Of a stretch of 41,263 nt of DNA, positions 6,719 through 16,341 are shown piece by piece. The stretch covers positions 1 to 41,263 of the forward strand of contig NZ_JXBB01000010.1 in the NCBI RefSeq assembly GCF_001653195.1, written 5' to 3'. A program made the position numbers and the translations under genes. Each line of letters starts with the position of its first letter. Position 1 is the first letter of the stretch. The notes under the pieces are model-generated. The model made no database searches. It saw only the letters and a program-made list of their open reading frames with translations, and had not been told where the DNA came from. The stretch comes from Hydrogenibacillus schlegelii. GTDB taxonomy: Bacteria > Bacillota > Bacilli > Thermicanales > DSM-22653.

Positions 6719-8434
6719 TCAGGGGTTAGGGGGCGGATCATGGTTCAGCGCGGGACGAATGAGCGCCTCCTCCGTCCTGGACAGGCCCTGAAGGCGATAC
6801 GCCCTTAAAGCCAGCCCGACGAGACGCAGGCGTTCGGGGTCGTCCAGAGGCATCCCGAGCACCTCTTCCACCTGGCGTTTGCGGTAGCGGACGGTATTGC
6901 GATGCACATGCAGGCGCTCCGCCGCCCGCCGCAGGTCTCCGTGCGCTTCGACGACCGCTTCGGCGGTCTCCAGAAGCACCTGCCGCCTGTTTTCCGGAAG
7001 CCGAAAAAGCGGCCCGAGAACCGCTTCGATGAGCCCCAGGGCCTCCCGGGAACGGTACCAGGGATAAAGATAGGCTTCCGCGCCGAGGTCCGTGACCGTC
7101 TTGAGCGTCCCTTCGCCGTAAAGGGCCACCCCGAGATGAAAGCTCTGCACCGACTCTCGATAGGATCGGCGATGGCCGTCGACGCCGGTCCCCGGCCGGC
7201 CGATCCCCCCGCCGATCGGAACCCCTTCCCACAGCGGGCCCTGACGGGCAAACAGATCCGCGACGTGATGGCGGACTTCTTCAATGCCCCAGTTCGTGGA
7301 GCCGCGGCGACGGAAAACGAACAGAAAATGGCCTGACTCCGGCGACACGCCGAGCGCCCACCAGCCCCGTTCGGCCGCCGCCGCTTCGATTCGATCAATC
7401 CATTCCGACTCTCGGCGAAGGACGTCCGCCTCCGTCCACCGGCGTTCTCGAACCAGACGGCCAAAGCGGGCGATGCCGGCATAGACGACGGCATGCGGAA
7501 CAAATATGTCCCATCCGAACGATCGCGCCCGAGCGACCGCTTCCGGGCGGATCGGCTCCTCGGACATCAGGATCTCCCGGACAACGTCCAGGCGCGACCG
7601 GAGGCGAAGTTCCCAGTCCAGAAGCCGTTTTTCAAGCTGCAGCTGCAGGATGGGCGCCGCCATGGAAAAGGCCCGTTCGACGACCTCGCGCTGATGCGGC
7701 CGCTCGGGAAACTCGCCGCGGATCAGCGTCTTTGCTCCGTAACGCCGGCCCGTTTGAAGAAGCAGGTAGGCCTGAACGCGTCCATTCGCCGAGCGGACGA
7801 CCGGAACACCCGGGCGATGAAACGCTTCGTCCAGCGCCGGAATGTCTGCCCTCTGCTCCGTATTTTCCTCAACCGCCCGGTGACCGGGAGTGACGTCCGG
7901 GTGGACGACGATCCGTCCGTCGAGCGCTTCTTCCAGGATGCCGACGATCCCTTCGACCGCCTGTTCGTCGCGCCAGGCCTGAATGAGCGCATCCAGAGCC
8001 CGCTCCAGCCGGCGAGCGGCAAAAAGCCGGGCATCCTGCCTTAAGGCGACCCACCGCTCCATGAGCGACAGAAAATCGCCGCGAAGGTAAAGCACGGGAA
8101 GCTTCAATCGGTCGGCAAGCAACAAGGCGGAACGTGGGAGCCCAGACGGGATCTCGCCCGATGCGTCCGAGACGAACTCCGGCAGAAGCATGCCGGCGCT
8201 TCCCCGCGCCGAAAGACGGCGGACGAGGACATCGAGCTCAAGCGCAACTTCCTGCAGTAAGGTGGCCGGAAAATAGTACAATCCCCCCGGCGAAAAGTCG
8301 CAGGCTTTGGGCGGCCGATCGCAGACGGCCATGGAGCTGAAAGGGCGATCCAGTCCCGCCTCACCGGCCAGGACGTGAAGACGTCCTTCACTTTGCCGGA
8401 CGAGATCCCGCAAAGAAAACGTCATGTCCGTCAT
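6719..8434 (-). CDS. PucR-family transcriptional regulator
   Basis: The protein is about 570 residues. The N-terminal block (from MTFSLRDLVRQSE, with GGLYYFPATLLQ about 40 residues in) is the PucR/purine-catabolism sensory domain. The middle is a CdaR/GGDEF-like region. The C-terminus (LRRAAERLHVHRNTVRYRKR) is the HTH_30 DNA-binding domain typical of PucR and CdaR. Family members sense purine or ureide availability and control import and degradation genes. It lies immediately upstream of, and parallel to, the NCS1/DUF917/HyuA operon, so it probably controls it. The start is uncertain: ATGs at 8434, 8425 and 8461 and an upstream one at 8494 are all in frame. I favour 8434 because GGGGG precedes it and family homology begins there. 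Confidence 0.88.
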   Translation of the reverse strand: MTDMTFSLRDLVRQSEGRLHVLAGEAGLDRPFSSMAVCDRPPKACDFSPGGLYYFPATLLQEVALELDVLVRRLSARGSAGMLLPEFVSDASGEIPSGLPRSALLLADRLKLPVLYLRGDFLSLMERWVALRQDARLFAARRLERALDALIQAWRDEQAVEGIVGILEEALDGRIVVHPDVTPGHRAVEENTEQRADIPALDEAFHRPGVPVVRSANGRVQAYLLLQTGRRYGAKTLIRGEFPERPHQREVVERAFSMAAPILQLQLEKRLLDWELRLRSRLDVVREILMSEEPIRPEAVARARSFGWDIFVPHAVVYAGIARFGRLVRERRWTEADVLRRESEWIDRIEAAAAERGWWALGVSPESGHFLFVFRRRGSTNWGIEEVRHHVADLFARQGPLWEGVPIGGGIGRPGTGVDGHRRSYRESVQSFHLGVALYGEGTLKTVTDLGAEAYLYPWYRSREALGLIEAVLGPLFRLPENRRQVLLETAEAVVEAHGDLRRAAERLHVHRNTVRYRKRQVEEVLGMPLDDPERLRLVGLALRAYRLQGLSRTEEALIRPALNHDPPPNP

Positions 8435-8566
8435 GCCCCCGATCGGCTTGGACCCGATCATCTCGCGATTTTTTTGCGCAACGGACTCGCGCATTTTGCT
8501 TTTTACTTTTATTTTTTCCTTTGTTTTTCAAAAGAGCAAGTGAAAATTGTGAACAAGAAAAACGTG

Positions 8567-8593
8567 AGGCGCGCGACATGACGGCGCGCGCCT
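8567..8593 (-). terminator. intrinsic terminator after the SLH protein gene
   Basis: AGGCGCGCG (8567-8575) pairs with CGCGCGCCT (8585-8593) around a 9-base loop. On the minus strand the stem is followed by CACGTTTTTCTTG, 50 bases after the SLH gene stop. The plus side also carries TTTT, but no plus-strand gene ends here. Confidence 0.75.
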
Positions 8594-8643
8594 TTTCATC
8601 CCTTATGATCTTCCCTTTTCCCGCGCTTACATCTTTGCCGGAT

Positions 8644-11600
8644 TTACTTCGGCAGCTTCTTCAGCTGCACCATCATCTTCTGCAGAATGACGGCCATCTC
8701 GGCCCGGGTGAGCGGGGCCCGGGGGTTGAAGGTGTAGAGGGATTTTTTGTCGTTCGGGTTCACCGGCGAGCCTTGCATGAGGCCGGCCTTCGTTACGGCT
8801 GCGATCGCCTGCAGGGCGTAGTAGTGCATCTGATTGACGTCGGTGAACTGCTTGGCGAGAATCGCCTGGGCCGCCTCCGGCGTCGCCGGGAGCTTCAGGT
8901 TCATCGCCCGGGCGATCATCACCGCCGCCTCCTGGCGGGTGACGTCGGCGTCGGGGTAGTAGTAGCCGGGCTGCTTGCCGCTCACGATCCCGGCCCGGGC
9001 CGCCGTTTCGATGTAGCGGTAGGCGTAGTCCCAGGTATCGCCGGAGGGACGGACGTCGTAGAACGACGGCTCCAGCGGATAGCGACCCTCGCTGTCTTCG
9101 TACGGGCCGGCGTTGATCGGAAGATCCAGCGCCCGAACGAGGTCGCTCGCGAGTTCGCCGCGGCTCACCGGCCGGTAGGCGCCGAACGACGAGCTCGAGA
9201 AGTTGGGCATGATGCCCTTCGCATACATCGTCTCCATCGCCGGCTGGGCGAACGGATGGTTGACGACGTCGGCGAAGGACTGGTTAAGCTTCATGACCAT
9301 GTAGTAGCCGAAGCGCTTGAAGGGGACGGTGATGGTGTGCTTCTTCGGGTCGACGACGCCGCCGAGGTTCTGCCAGCGGGTGCCGTCGTGGTAGAAGACG
9401 GTGAGCTGGTTCGCCGCCTGCTGGACGATGGACGGATCGTAGGCGAGCGTGAGCGTCCCTCGCTGGCTCGGGACGAGGTTGTCCCTCAGGATCGCCCGGC
9501 TGCGGAAGTCCCGAAGGCCGAGGGTGTTGCTCACCAGGTACGGATCCCGCCCGCCGGGGGCGGCGACGTCGCCGGCGTCGATGTAGTAGAGGGGGCTTGC
9601 GTAGATGAAATTCGCCGGCAGGACGAGGGAGGAAGCGAGGGAGGAGCCGGGTTCGGTCACCTCGCCGGTCGTCCGGTTGGCCAGCCCGAAGTAAAGCGGC
9701 ACGTCGGTGTAGAGGTCGGTCTGCCGGTCGATGACTTCGTCGTCGAACCGCTTGGGCGGCGGCTTGAGGAGGACCGTCCCCTTGGGGAAGGTCAGCGTCA
9801 CGGCCTTATTGAAAGCGGTAAAGCTCGTCTTTTTGCCGAGGGTGTCGTAATACTCGGCGCCGGTGATGGGGGCGTTGGCGTTGTAGATGAGGACTTCGTC
9901 CTTGTACGTCTTGTCGGCAAAGGTGAGGGTGAGGGGAATCTTGTTTAGGCCGGGCTTTAGGGGCACCGTCGCCGTGAAGACGTAGTACGTCTCCGGCGCC
10001 TCGTCGCCGAGCTTTTCGTTGAACACGAAGTCCGGCTTGGTCGTGTTGGACGTCTTGGCCTCTTCCTTGCCGATGAGGACCTTGGTCGCCTTTTCGGCAA
10101 AGACTTTCACGACGGCGGCGTTGCTGTTCACGATCGGGTAGGGGTCGGTCGGCTTGGCTTTGAGCGGGGCGAGGACCTTCCAGCCGGCCGCCGCCCGCTC
10201 GATGACTATTGTCGCCTCCGCCCGCCGGCCCTGAGCGTCTTCCAGCGTCAAGACGTAGATCGTCTGGCCGGTTCGCCGGAGGGTGAAGGGAAGGAGGGCC
10301 AGCGCCGCATCCTGGTCGTCGGCGTTCTGCAAGGTTTTTACCGCATCGAGGGTCTGGCGGTAGCGGGAGAGGGTGAGCCCGCCTGAGAACGGATCTTTTT
10401 CGGAGACCGTCTGCGGGAAGTGATAGTTCGGCGATGTGCCGTAGCCCTGAATGCTGGCATTAAAGCGGTTTTGAAGTTCATCGAGGTAGGCCTGATACAG
10501 GCTTCCAGTTCCCGTCTGAAGCTCCCAGCGGCCCTGGGTGTATCGATAGCTTCCGATCGCACGGCCGTTTTTAGTGATGGTGAGCACCATGTCCTCTTGC
10601 GGATTGGGGATGCGGAAGCTCAGTTCCCGCAGGTAGGCGGCGTTTGTGCGGTAGACGTTGTCGGCGCCGCTCGGCCGAAGTTCGATCGCCTTGCCGTCCT
10701 GTTCCGTCTTCAAGACGAAGTCCTGGATCATCGGCGCCTCGCCGGAGAGCACCCGGATCTCGTACTGGAAGCGGGCCTCCGGTACGTCGTCCAGCCGGAC
10801 GACGAAGAGATTGTTGCCCGGCACAAGCTTGAGCGCCCCGGTAAACACCTTTTTTTCGACGGTAAAGGTCGGGACCCTCCCGTCGGTTCCGATCGTGATC
10901 TGGTCTCTCGGAATGGGGACGCCGTTCAGCGTGAGGGTGAGGTTGGTCGGGTGATCGTTACCATCCTTCCTCAGCGCATAATTGTAAACCCGGCCGATGA
11001 GCTGATTGAGCTCATCTGGTCCTTTGAGGTCAAGCACCCGGTCCACGTTTACCGTTTTCGGGCCGCTGAGGATGGCGGACAGGGCCACATAGGGCGCGGT
11101 AAAGACGCTAGCGCGCACGCTGAAGACGGCATCGGGATTCGAAGCGCTCGGATCGCGCTGGTACGCGAAGGTGAGGGTGCCGTTTTTCCCCGGCAGAGCC
11201 TGAAGCGTAAGCCGCACCGTGGCCGTCTGGGTCGCTTGATCGACACGTTCGGGCTTCCAGGAATAGTCTGTTCCGGAGGCAAGAGGCGTTTCGTTCCACA
11301 GCACGTCAAAACGGGTGGCATAAAACGCGCCGTTGGCATCAAGCATGTTCCGCGTCTCGAGGAGGAGTTCAAAGGGGAGCGTCGGCAGGCTCACGGTCCC
11401 GCCGTCGGTCCACGCTTTCCCGCCGGCGGCTTCGGTGACGGCAAGAAAGCGGGGAAGCGACGCGTCGACGAAGCGGAAGAAGAACGCCGGCTTGACGGCG
11501 ATCTCCGTCGGGTTTAGCGTCCAGGTGCCGCCGATCCGCTCCTCGACCCAGTAGCGGGCGGAGAGCGCCCACCGGTCGGCGGGGTCGAAGGGGAGAAGGG

Positions 11601-12783
11601 ATTTTCTGTCGACGTCCCAAGCGACGCTGGCCTCATTGTCCGGCTTGTCCGGCGCGAAGAGCGCCTTCGTCCCGCTCGTCGCGTCGGGGGAAAGCGGGGT
11701 GCCGCTTTTACGATAAAGCACATAGGTCTCCTGCGTGCCGTCCGGCTTCGTCCGCACGGCGACGATCTCGTATGTCACCGGCCGGCGGTCCGGGTTCGAT
11801 ATGTCCAGGGCGAGCGTCCATTGAAGGTTTTTCGAAAAGTCATCGAGCTGAACGACGACACTTCCGCCTGCATCCGTCCCCTTATGCACCGGCACCAGGG
11901 TGGGTTGCGTCGGATCGGCGTCCGGGCTTAAGGTCGTCACCGGCGCGCCGTTTTGCCCGGTGCCGACCCGGACGTCGTAAAGGAGGTCGCCGCCGTCGCT
12001 CATGAGGGTGACGATGACCGTCCGGTTCAGGTAGACGACTTCTTTGTTGTTTTTCACCGCCCGGAAGGTGAGGACGTTTTCTCCCGTCTTGGCCGACAGG
12101 CGGACGGAAAATGTGCCGCCGACGGCGTCGGCCTGCGCTTCGTCGCCGGTGCGGTTGTTTTTCACCCACACCTGTTCGAGGTTGACGCCGCGGCCGTCGA
12201 CGTAAAGGGTGAGGCGGTCCGGGTTGGGGAGGGTGACGATCGCCGGGGTGTCCTCCAGCACCGAAAGGGGCTGGTCGTTGACCCGAAGCTCGGTGATGAG
12301 CGGCGTGTCGTTGTAGCGGACGTAGAACGTAAGGAGCGTCCGCTCGACGACGCCCTGCCGGTCGTAGAAGACGATCGTGTTGAGGTCCGGCCGGAGGGGA
12401 ACGTCCCGGAAGGTAAACCGGGTGCCGTCGACAATGGGCTTGACCGAGGCGAGATCCTCCGTCTGGCCCTGGTTCGTGATGCGGAGGCGAAGCCCGCTCG
12501 GATCGATGTTCGCCGCGACGCTCCCGGAGAGGGTGATCGTCGGGCTACCGTAGAGAACCGGCTTGTCCGGCTCCGTCCCCAGTCCCCCGAAGCCATCGAG
12601 CACGATGAGCGGCGTCTCGTTTGCCGCGCTCGCCTGCGGCAGAGACGTAAAAACCGAAGGAGGCCAAAGACCGGCGATGAGGAAGAGCGAAAGCAGGGCG
12701 GCCAGAAGCGGCGCCCGCGGGCCGCCCGGCCGGCCATCGTGAGGACGGAGAATCCGGAATCGGCGTCTTCCTGAGCGGTGCAT
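8644..12783 (-). CDS. large SLH-domain cell-surface protein
   Basis: The 1379-residue exported protein has a basic N-terminus followed by a hydrophobic stretch (PLLAALLSLFLIAGLWPP), with signal cleavage probably after ASAA near residue 54. Residues of about 60-1150 are a long series of beta-rich segments resembling bacterial Ig-like/surface modules, without a recognisable catalytic motif. The C-terminus has three SLH repeats at roughly 1169-1222, 1241-1297 and 1313-1376, including RPVSRGELAS, DADVTRQEAAVMIARAM and APLTRAEMAVILQKMM. SLH repeats bind pyruvylated secondary wall polymer, placing the protein in the S-layer or outer wall. GGGAGGT lies 7 bases before the ATG. It is parallel to the sigma-54 operon, 176 bases after it, probably with its own promoter (TTGACA at 12915-12910) and a terminator at its end. 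Confidence 0.93.
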   Translation of the reverse strand: MHRSGRRRFRILRPHDGRPGGPRAPLLAALLSLFLIAGLWPPSVFTSLPQASAANETPLIVLDGFGGLGTEPDKPVLYGSPTITLSGSVAANIDPSGLRLRITNQGQTEDLASVKPIVDGTRFTFRDVPLRPDLNTIVFYDRQGVVERTLLTFYVRYNDTPLITELRVNDQPLSVLEDTPAIVTLPNPDRLTLYVDGRGVNLEQVWVKNNRTGDEAQADAVGGTFSVRLSAKTGENVLTFRAVKNNKEVVYLNRTVIVTLMSDGGDLLYDVRVGTGQNGAPVTTLSPDADPTQPTLVPVHKGTDAGGSVVVQLDDFSKNLQWTLALDISNPDRRPVTYEIVAVRTKPDGTQETYVLYRKSGTPLSPDATSGTKALFAPDKPDNEASVAWDVDRKSLLPFDPADRWALSARYWVEERIGGTWTLNPTEIAVKPAFFFRFVDASLPRFLAVTEAAGGKAWTDGGTVSLPTLPFELLLETRNMLDANGAFYATRFDVLWNETPLASGTDYSWKPERVDQATQTATVRLTLQALPGKNGTLTFAYQRDPSASNPDAVFSVRASVFTAPYVALSAILSGPKTVNVDRVLDLKGPDELNQLIGRVYNYALRKDGNDHPTNLTLTLNGVPIPRDQITIGTDGRVPTFTVEKKVFTGALKLVPGNNLFVVRLDDVPEARFQYEIRVLSGEAPMIQDFVLKTEQDGKAIELRPSGADNVYRTNAAYLRELSFRIPNPQEDMVLTITKNGRAIGSYRYTQGRWELQTGTGSLYQAYLDELQNRFNASIQGYGTSPNYHFPQTVSEKDPFSGGLTLSRYRQTLDAVKTLQNADDQDAALALLPFTLRRTGQTIYVLTLEDAQGRRAEATIVIERAAAGWKVLAPLKAKPTDPYPIVNSNAAVVKVFAEKATKVLIGKEEAKTSNTTKPDFVFNEKLGDEAPETYYVFTATVPLKPGLNKIPLTLTFADKTYKDEVLIYNANAPITGAEYYDTLGKKTSFTAFNKAVTLTFPKGTVLLKPPPKRFDDEVIDRQTDLYTDVPLYFGLANRTTGEVTEPGSSLASSLVLPANFIYASPLYYIDAGDVAAPGGRDPYLVSNTLGLRDFRSRAILRDNLVPSQRGTLTLAYDPSIVQQAANQLTVFYHDGTRWQNLGGVVDPKKHTITVPFKRFGYYMVMKLNQSFADVVNHPFAQPAMETMYAKGIMPNFSSSSFGAYRPVSRGELASDLVRALDLPINAGPYEDSEGRYPLEPSFYDVRPSGDTWDYAYRYIETAARAGIVSGKQPGYYYPDADVTRQEAAVMIARAMNLKLPATPEAAQAILAKQFTDVNQMHYYALQAIAAVTKAGLMQGSPVNPNDKKSLYTFNPRAPLTRAEMAVILQKMMVQLKKLPK

Positions 12784-12959
12784 CCCATCGACCTCCCGAA
12801 CGGCTGACTTTCACCATCCTGTGATCCCGAAAACGGTTCATCAGGGAGTATCGGACGAATCGGGAGGAAGATTGAGGACGGTCGCAAGGATTTGGATGAC
12901 CGCAGACCGTGTCAAGAGTTCGATAGAGACTTCGGGCACGGCATTCCGCTCAGCCCCAT

Positions 12960-14213
12960 TCACAAACCGGGCCTGTCTAACCATAAAACCGAACGCAACA
13001 GCACTTCAGCCCCCAAGCGACAATCCTCCGGATCGCTCCATTCGTCCGGCCGATGACTGATTCCACCGCGAGAACGAACAAATATCATCCCGGTTGGCAC
13101 AAACTGGGCCAGCTGCATGGCGTCGTGTCCGGCGCCGCTTGGCAGGTGAAAAGGGCGTATGCCGAGCGAATCGACGGCTTGACGGATCACCCGGCTCACG
13201 GCGGGATCGAGGGCGACCGGCTTTAACCGATGGCCTTCCCGAATGCTTACAGAGACGCCGCGCTTTGCCGCAATGGTCTCCATTTCTTGGCGCAGGGTCT
13301 GTTCGACGGCATCGCGCACCGCTTCGTCAATCGCCCTGAGATCCACCGTGAATTCGACGGTATGCGGGATGACGTTCACCCCGCCGGGAAGCGCTTCGAT
13401 CTTCCCGACGGTCGCGACGACCTCATCCCGACGGCGGGCTTCGGCGTCCAAGAAAGCGATCATCGCGGCCGCGGCCGCCAACGGGTCTCGGCGAAGCCTC
13501 ATCGGCGTCGTTCCGGCGTGCCCGGCCTCCCCTTGGACCTTCACGTGAAGCCAGAGCGGCCCGGCGATCGCCGTGACGACGCCGACCGGGAGCCCTTCGT
13601 TTTCCAACACCTTTCCTTGTTCGATGTGCAGCTCGAGGTACGCACGGATGGATGCAGGCGCGCGACGGGCGCTTTCGAGGCGTTCCGGGTCGAGACCGTA
13701 GGCCCGCATGGCTTCGGCGATCGTCCATCCTTCGGCATCGGCATGTTCGAGCTCTTTCCTCGAAATCATTCCGACAAACGCCCGGCTGCCGAGCATGCCC
13801 GCCCCGAAGCGCGCCCCTTCTTCATCCGTAAAAGCGATGACCTCGATCGGATGTCTGGTCCGGATGCCGCGTTCTTTCATCGCCGTCAACGCTTCCACTC
13901 CGGCGACGACCCCCAAAGCGCCGTCGAACATGCCGCCGTCGACGACCGTATCGAGGTGGCTGCCGATCAAAATCGCGGGAGCCTGATTTTCTTCTCCTTC
14001 TACCCGTCCAATCAAATTGCCGACCGCATCCTCGACGACGGTCGCGCCGATCTCCTCCAGCCAGCCGGCGACCAACCGTTTGGCTCTCCGCTCATTTTCA
14101 CTGAACGCCAGGCGCGTGATGCCTCCGGTTTCGGGCTGGCGCCCGATTTGGCCGAGCGCCTCCAGCCGATCCATAAGCCGCGCTCCGTCGACCGTCGCGC
14201 ATAAGTCCTTCAC
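12960..14213 (-). CDS. M20-family N-carbamoyl-L-amino-acid hydrolase or allantoate amidohydrolase
   Basis: The 417-residue cytoplasmic metalloenzyme has the M20/AmaB-AllC motifs: GSHLDTV (metal His near 86), MFDGALGVVAG (bridging Asp near 97), TDEEGARFG (catalytic and metal Glu near 131-132), LHIEQGKVLE, GHAGTTPM and GAGHDAM with ISHRPDEWS near the end. Family enzymes hydrolyse N-carbamoyl amino acids or allantoate, releasing ammonia and carbon dioxide; these two cannot be separated by eye. The start is GTG at 14211-14213, 2 bases after the amidase stop, so the genes are translationally coupled. It is the last gene of the sigma-54 operon. It could finish the breakdown of ring-opened ureides from the neighbouring HyuA module. 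Confidence 0.9.
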   Translation of the reverse strand: MKDLCATVDGARLMDRLEALGQIGRQPETGGITRLAFSENERRAKRLVAGWLEEIGATVVEDAVGNLIGRVEGEENQAPAILIGSHLDTVVDGGMFDGALGVVAGVEALTAMKERGIRTRHPIEVIAFTDEEGARFGAGMLGSRAFVGMISRKELEHADAEGWTIAEAMRAYGLDPERLESARRAPASIRAYLELHIEQGKVLENEGLPVGVVTAIAGPLWLHVKVQGEAGHAGTTPMRLRRDPLAAAAAMIAFLDAEARRRDEVVATVGKIEALPGGVNVIPHTVEFTVDLRAIDEAVRDAVEQTLRQEMETIAAKRGVSVSIREGHRLKPVALDPAVSRVIRQAVDSLGIRPFHLPSGAGHDAMQLAQFVPTGMIFVRSRGGISHRPDEWSDPEDCRLGAEVLLRSVLWLDRPGL

Positions 14214-14215
14214 CC

Positions 14216-15592
14216 TTATTCCCTCGCTTTCTCAAACGCATACGCGAACTGATATAAAAGCGCCTCATGATAGAATTGGCCGACCAACTGACATCCGATC
14301 GGCAAGCCGCTTTTCGACCATCCGCAGGGAATCGACAAACTCGGATGACCGGTGTAGTTAAAAGGCGACGTGAAGCGCAAAAGCGCTTCACGGACGGGTT
14401 CTTTCCATTGAGCGTTAACCTCGCGCTGCCCGATCTCCGGCGGCAGGATCGGGAGCGTCGGCGTCAGCAAAACATCGATTTTCTCGAATGTCTTGTTTAA
14501 CAAGTGAATATATTCTTTTCTTTTTTGCATGGCTTGTACGTACTTATAACCCGAGACTTCTTTGCTTTTTACCAACCTTTCATAGACTTCCGGGTCCAGA
14601 AGATCCGGATGTTCTCGAACGGTGGTTTCGTGAACGGCGTAGGCTTCCGCTTGCAATATGACTTGCTGCGCGTTCACGATCGCTTCGAATTCCGGACGAA
14701 GATCGAGCCGTTCGATCTTCGCCCCGAGCGCCTCAAAAACGTCGATTGCTTTTTCTAAAGCCCGTAACACTTCCGCTTCGACGCGCTCCGAAAAATACGC
14801 GCTCACCCCGACGGTCCGCCCGCGAATGGAACGGCCTATCCCTCGCAAATAATCTTCCCGCCGCTTCCGGACCGAATGTGGATCTTTCGGATCGAAACCA
14901 ACCATAGCCTGGAGAAGAAGAGCGTTGTCGATGACGTCTCGCGTCATCGGGCCCACATGATCGAGAGAATGGGAGAGGGGGAAGACGCCGGAACGGCTGA
15001 CCAAGCCAAACGTCGGCTTCAGCCCCACGATGCCGTTGGCTGAAGCGGGGATGCGAATCGAACCTCCCGTGTCGGTTCCAACCGCGGCGAAGGCCAGTCG
15101 AGCCGCAACCGCGACCCCCGAGCCACCGCTGGATCCACCGCTGATTTTGCGCTTGTCAAACGGATTCCGCGTCGGGCCAATGAGGGACCGATCCCCCGTC
15201 GGCCCAAAGGCAAATTCATGCGTGTTCGTTTTTCCGATGATCACCGCTCCCGCCCGCTTCAACTTGCGGATCACCGTGGCGTCATCATCGGGGACAAAAT
15301 GGGCGTACACTTTTGAACCCATCGTCGTCCGGCATCCTCGGGTAAACACCATATCCTTCACCGCGATGGGGATGCCGTGTAAAGGGCCGCGCCAACGCCC
15401 CCGATCGATTTCGGCCTGCAGCCGTTTGGCCTGGTGTTGCACCCCGTCTTCGCAAATCGTTACATACGCATTTAATTCCGGATCCCGATTTCGGATCTCC
15501 CGCAAGACTTCACCGACGAGCTCCGGAATCGAGATCGCCCGGGCCCGAATCCGGTCGGCCAGGGCCTGAATGCTGAGGGCCAAAACATCCAT
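14216..15592 (-). CDS. amidase-signature family amidohydrolase
   Basis: The 458-residue amidase has the Ser-cisSer-Lys triad: Lys79 in AVKD, cis-Ser154 in GGSSGGSG and nucleophile Ser178 in TDTGGSIRIP. The order and spacing are standard for the family, which hydrolyses carboxamides to acid plus ammonia. There is no signal peptide, so it is cytoplasmic. It lies 26 bases after livF and directly before the M20 hydrolase. This suggests that the imported compound is an amide, or is processed to one. It does not look like GatA because gatB and gatC are absent. The substrate is unknown. The gene is clearly richer in A+T than the M20 gene that follows. Confidence 0.9.
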   Translation of the reverse strand: MDVLALSIQALADRIRARAISIPELVGEVLREIRNRDPELNAYVTICEDGVQHQAKRLQAEIDRGRWRGPLHGIPIAVKDMVFTRGCRTTMGSKVYAHFVPDDDATVIRKLKRAGAVIIGKTNTHEFAFGPTGDRSLIGPTRNPFDKRKISGGSSGGSGVAVAARLAFAAVGTDTGGSIRIPASANGIVGLKPTFGLVSRSGVFPLSHSLDHVGPMTRDVIDNALLLQAMVGFDPKDPHSVRKRREDYLRGIGRSIRGRTVGVSAYFSERVEAEVLRALEKAIDVFEALGAKIERLDLRPEFEAIVNAQQVILQAEAYAVHETTVREHPDLLDPEVYERLVKSKEVSGYKYVQAMQKRKEYIHLLNKTFEKIDVLLTPTLPILPPEIGQREVNAQWKEPVREALLRFTSPFNYTGHPSLSIPCGWSKSGLPIGCQLVGQFYHEALLYQFAYAFEKARE

Positions 15593-15618
15593 TCCGAAAG
15601 CCTCCTGAAGCCGTACGG

Positions 15619-16341
15619 TCAGATCCCCAAATACGCTTCCCGGATGGTCGGGTTCCGCAAAAGCGCTTCGCTCGAACCGCTGATCGTGACGCGGCCGTTT
15701 TCCAGGACGTATCCTCGATCGGCCACTTGAAGCGACTGATGCATGTTCTGTTCGACCAGCAAAATCGTCACGCCGCTTTTACGGATGTCCTGGATCAGCT
15801 GAAAAACGTCGTGCACAATCTTCGGCGCCAAACCGAGCGTCGGTTCGTCCAGCATGAGCAATTTCGGCTTGGCCATCAACCCCCGCCCGATCGCGACCAT
15901 CTGCTGTTCTCCTCCGGAAAGCGAACCCGCCAGTTGATGCCGGCGTTCATATAACTTAGGAAGCAGCTGAAAGACGAATTCCAGCGATCGTTCCTTTTCT
16001 CTTCGAGCCGCTTTGCTGTACGCGCCAAGCTCCAGGTTTTCCAAAACGGTCATAAACGGAAACAGTTGTCTTCCTTCCGGCACGAGCACGATTCCCATCT
16101 CGACGCGCCGGAAGGCCGGAACGCGATGGAGCGGCTGCCCCATCCACGTCATCGTCCCGTTCCACTTTTTGGTCAATCCGGCAATGGTATTCAGAAGGGT
16201 CGTTTTCCCGGCGGCGTTGACCCCCAAAATGGCCACGATCTCTCCTTCCCGAACCTCAATCGACACCTCGTGCAAGACCTGGATATCTCCGTAGAAGACG
16301 TTCAAATCTTCCACTTTAAGCAAAGCGGAGTTCCCCCCCAA
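15619..16341 (-). CDS. branched-chain-type ABC importer ATPase (LivF family)
   Basis: The protein has about 240 residues. Walker A is GVNAAGKTT near 39-47; it fits GxxxxGKT but differs from the usual GPNGAGKT. The signature is SLSGGEQQ and Walker B is LLMLDEPTLGLAP, with VEQN after the switch region. Length and order match LivF, the smaller ATPase of HAAT-type importers. The start assigned here is TTG at 16339-16341 (GAGG 7 bases upstream), overlapping livG by 26 bases. A second TTG at 16321-16323 with GGGGGG upstream would give a 234-residue protein without overlap. It works with LivG, LivH, LivM and the lipoprotein encoded upstream. Confidence 0.92.
   Translation of the reverse strand: MGGNSALLKVEDLNVFYGDIQVLHEVSIEVREGEIVAILGVNAAGKTTLLNTIAGLTKKWNGTMTWMGQPLHRVPAFRRVEMGIVLVPEGRQLFPFMTVLENLELGAYSKAARREKERSLEFVFQLLPKLYERRHQLAGSLSGGEQQMVAIGRGLMAKPKLLMLDEPTLGLAPKIVHDVFQLIQDIRKSGVTILLVEQNMHQSLQVADRGYVLENGRVTISGSSEALLRNPTIREAYLGI

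Noticed and set aside
8521-9948. Long plus-strand frame antisense to the SLH gene
   Set aside because: The opposite strand encodes three SLH repeats and a signal peptide; this frame has no motif and a composition typical of an antisense shadow.
15619-16341. Inactive ATPase because Walker A reads GVNAAGKTT
   Set aside because: The required GxxxxGKT pattern is kept and the other motifs are normal, so it should still bind ATP.
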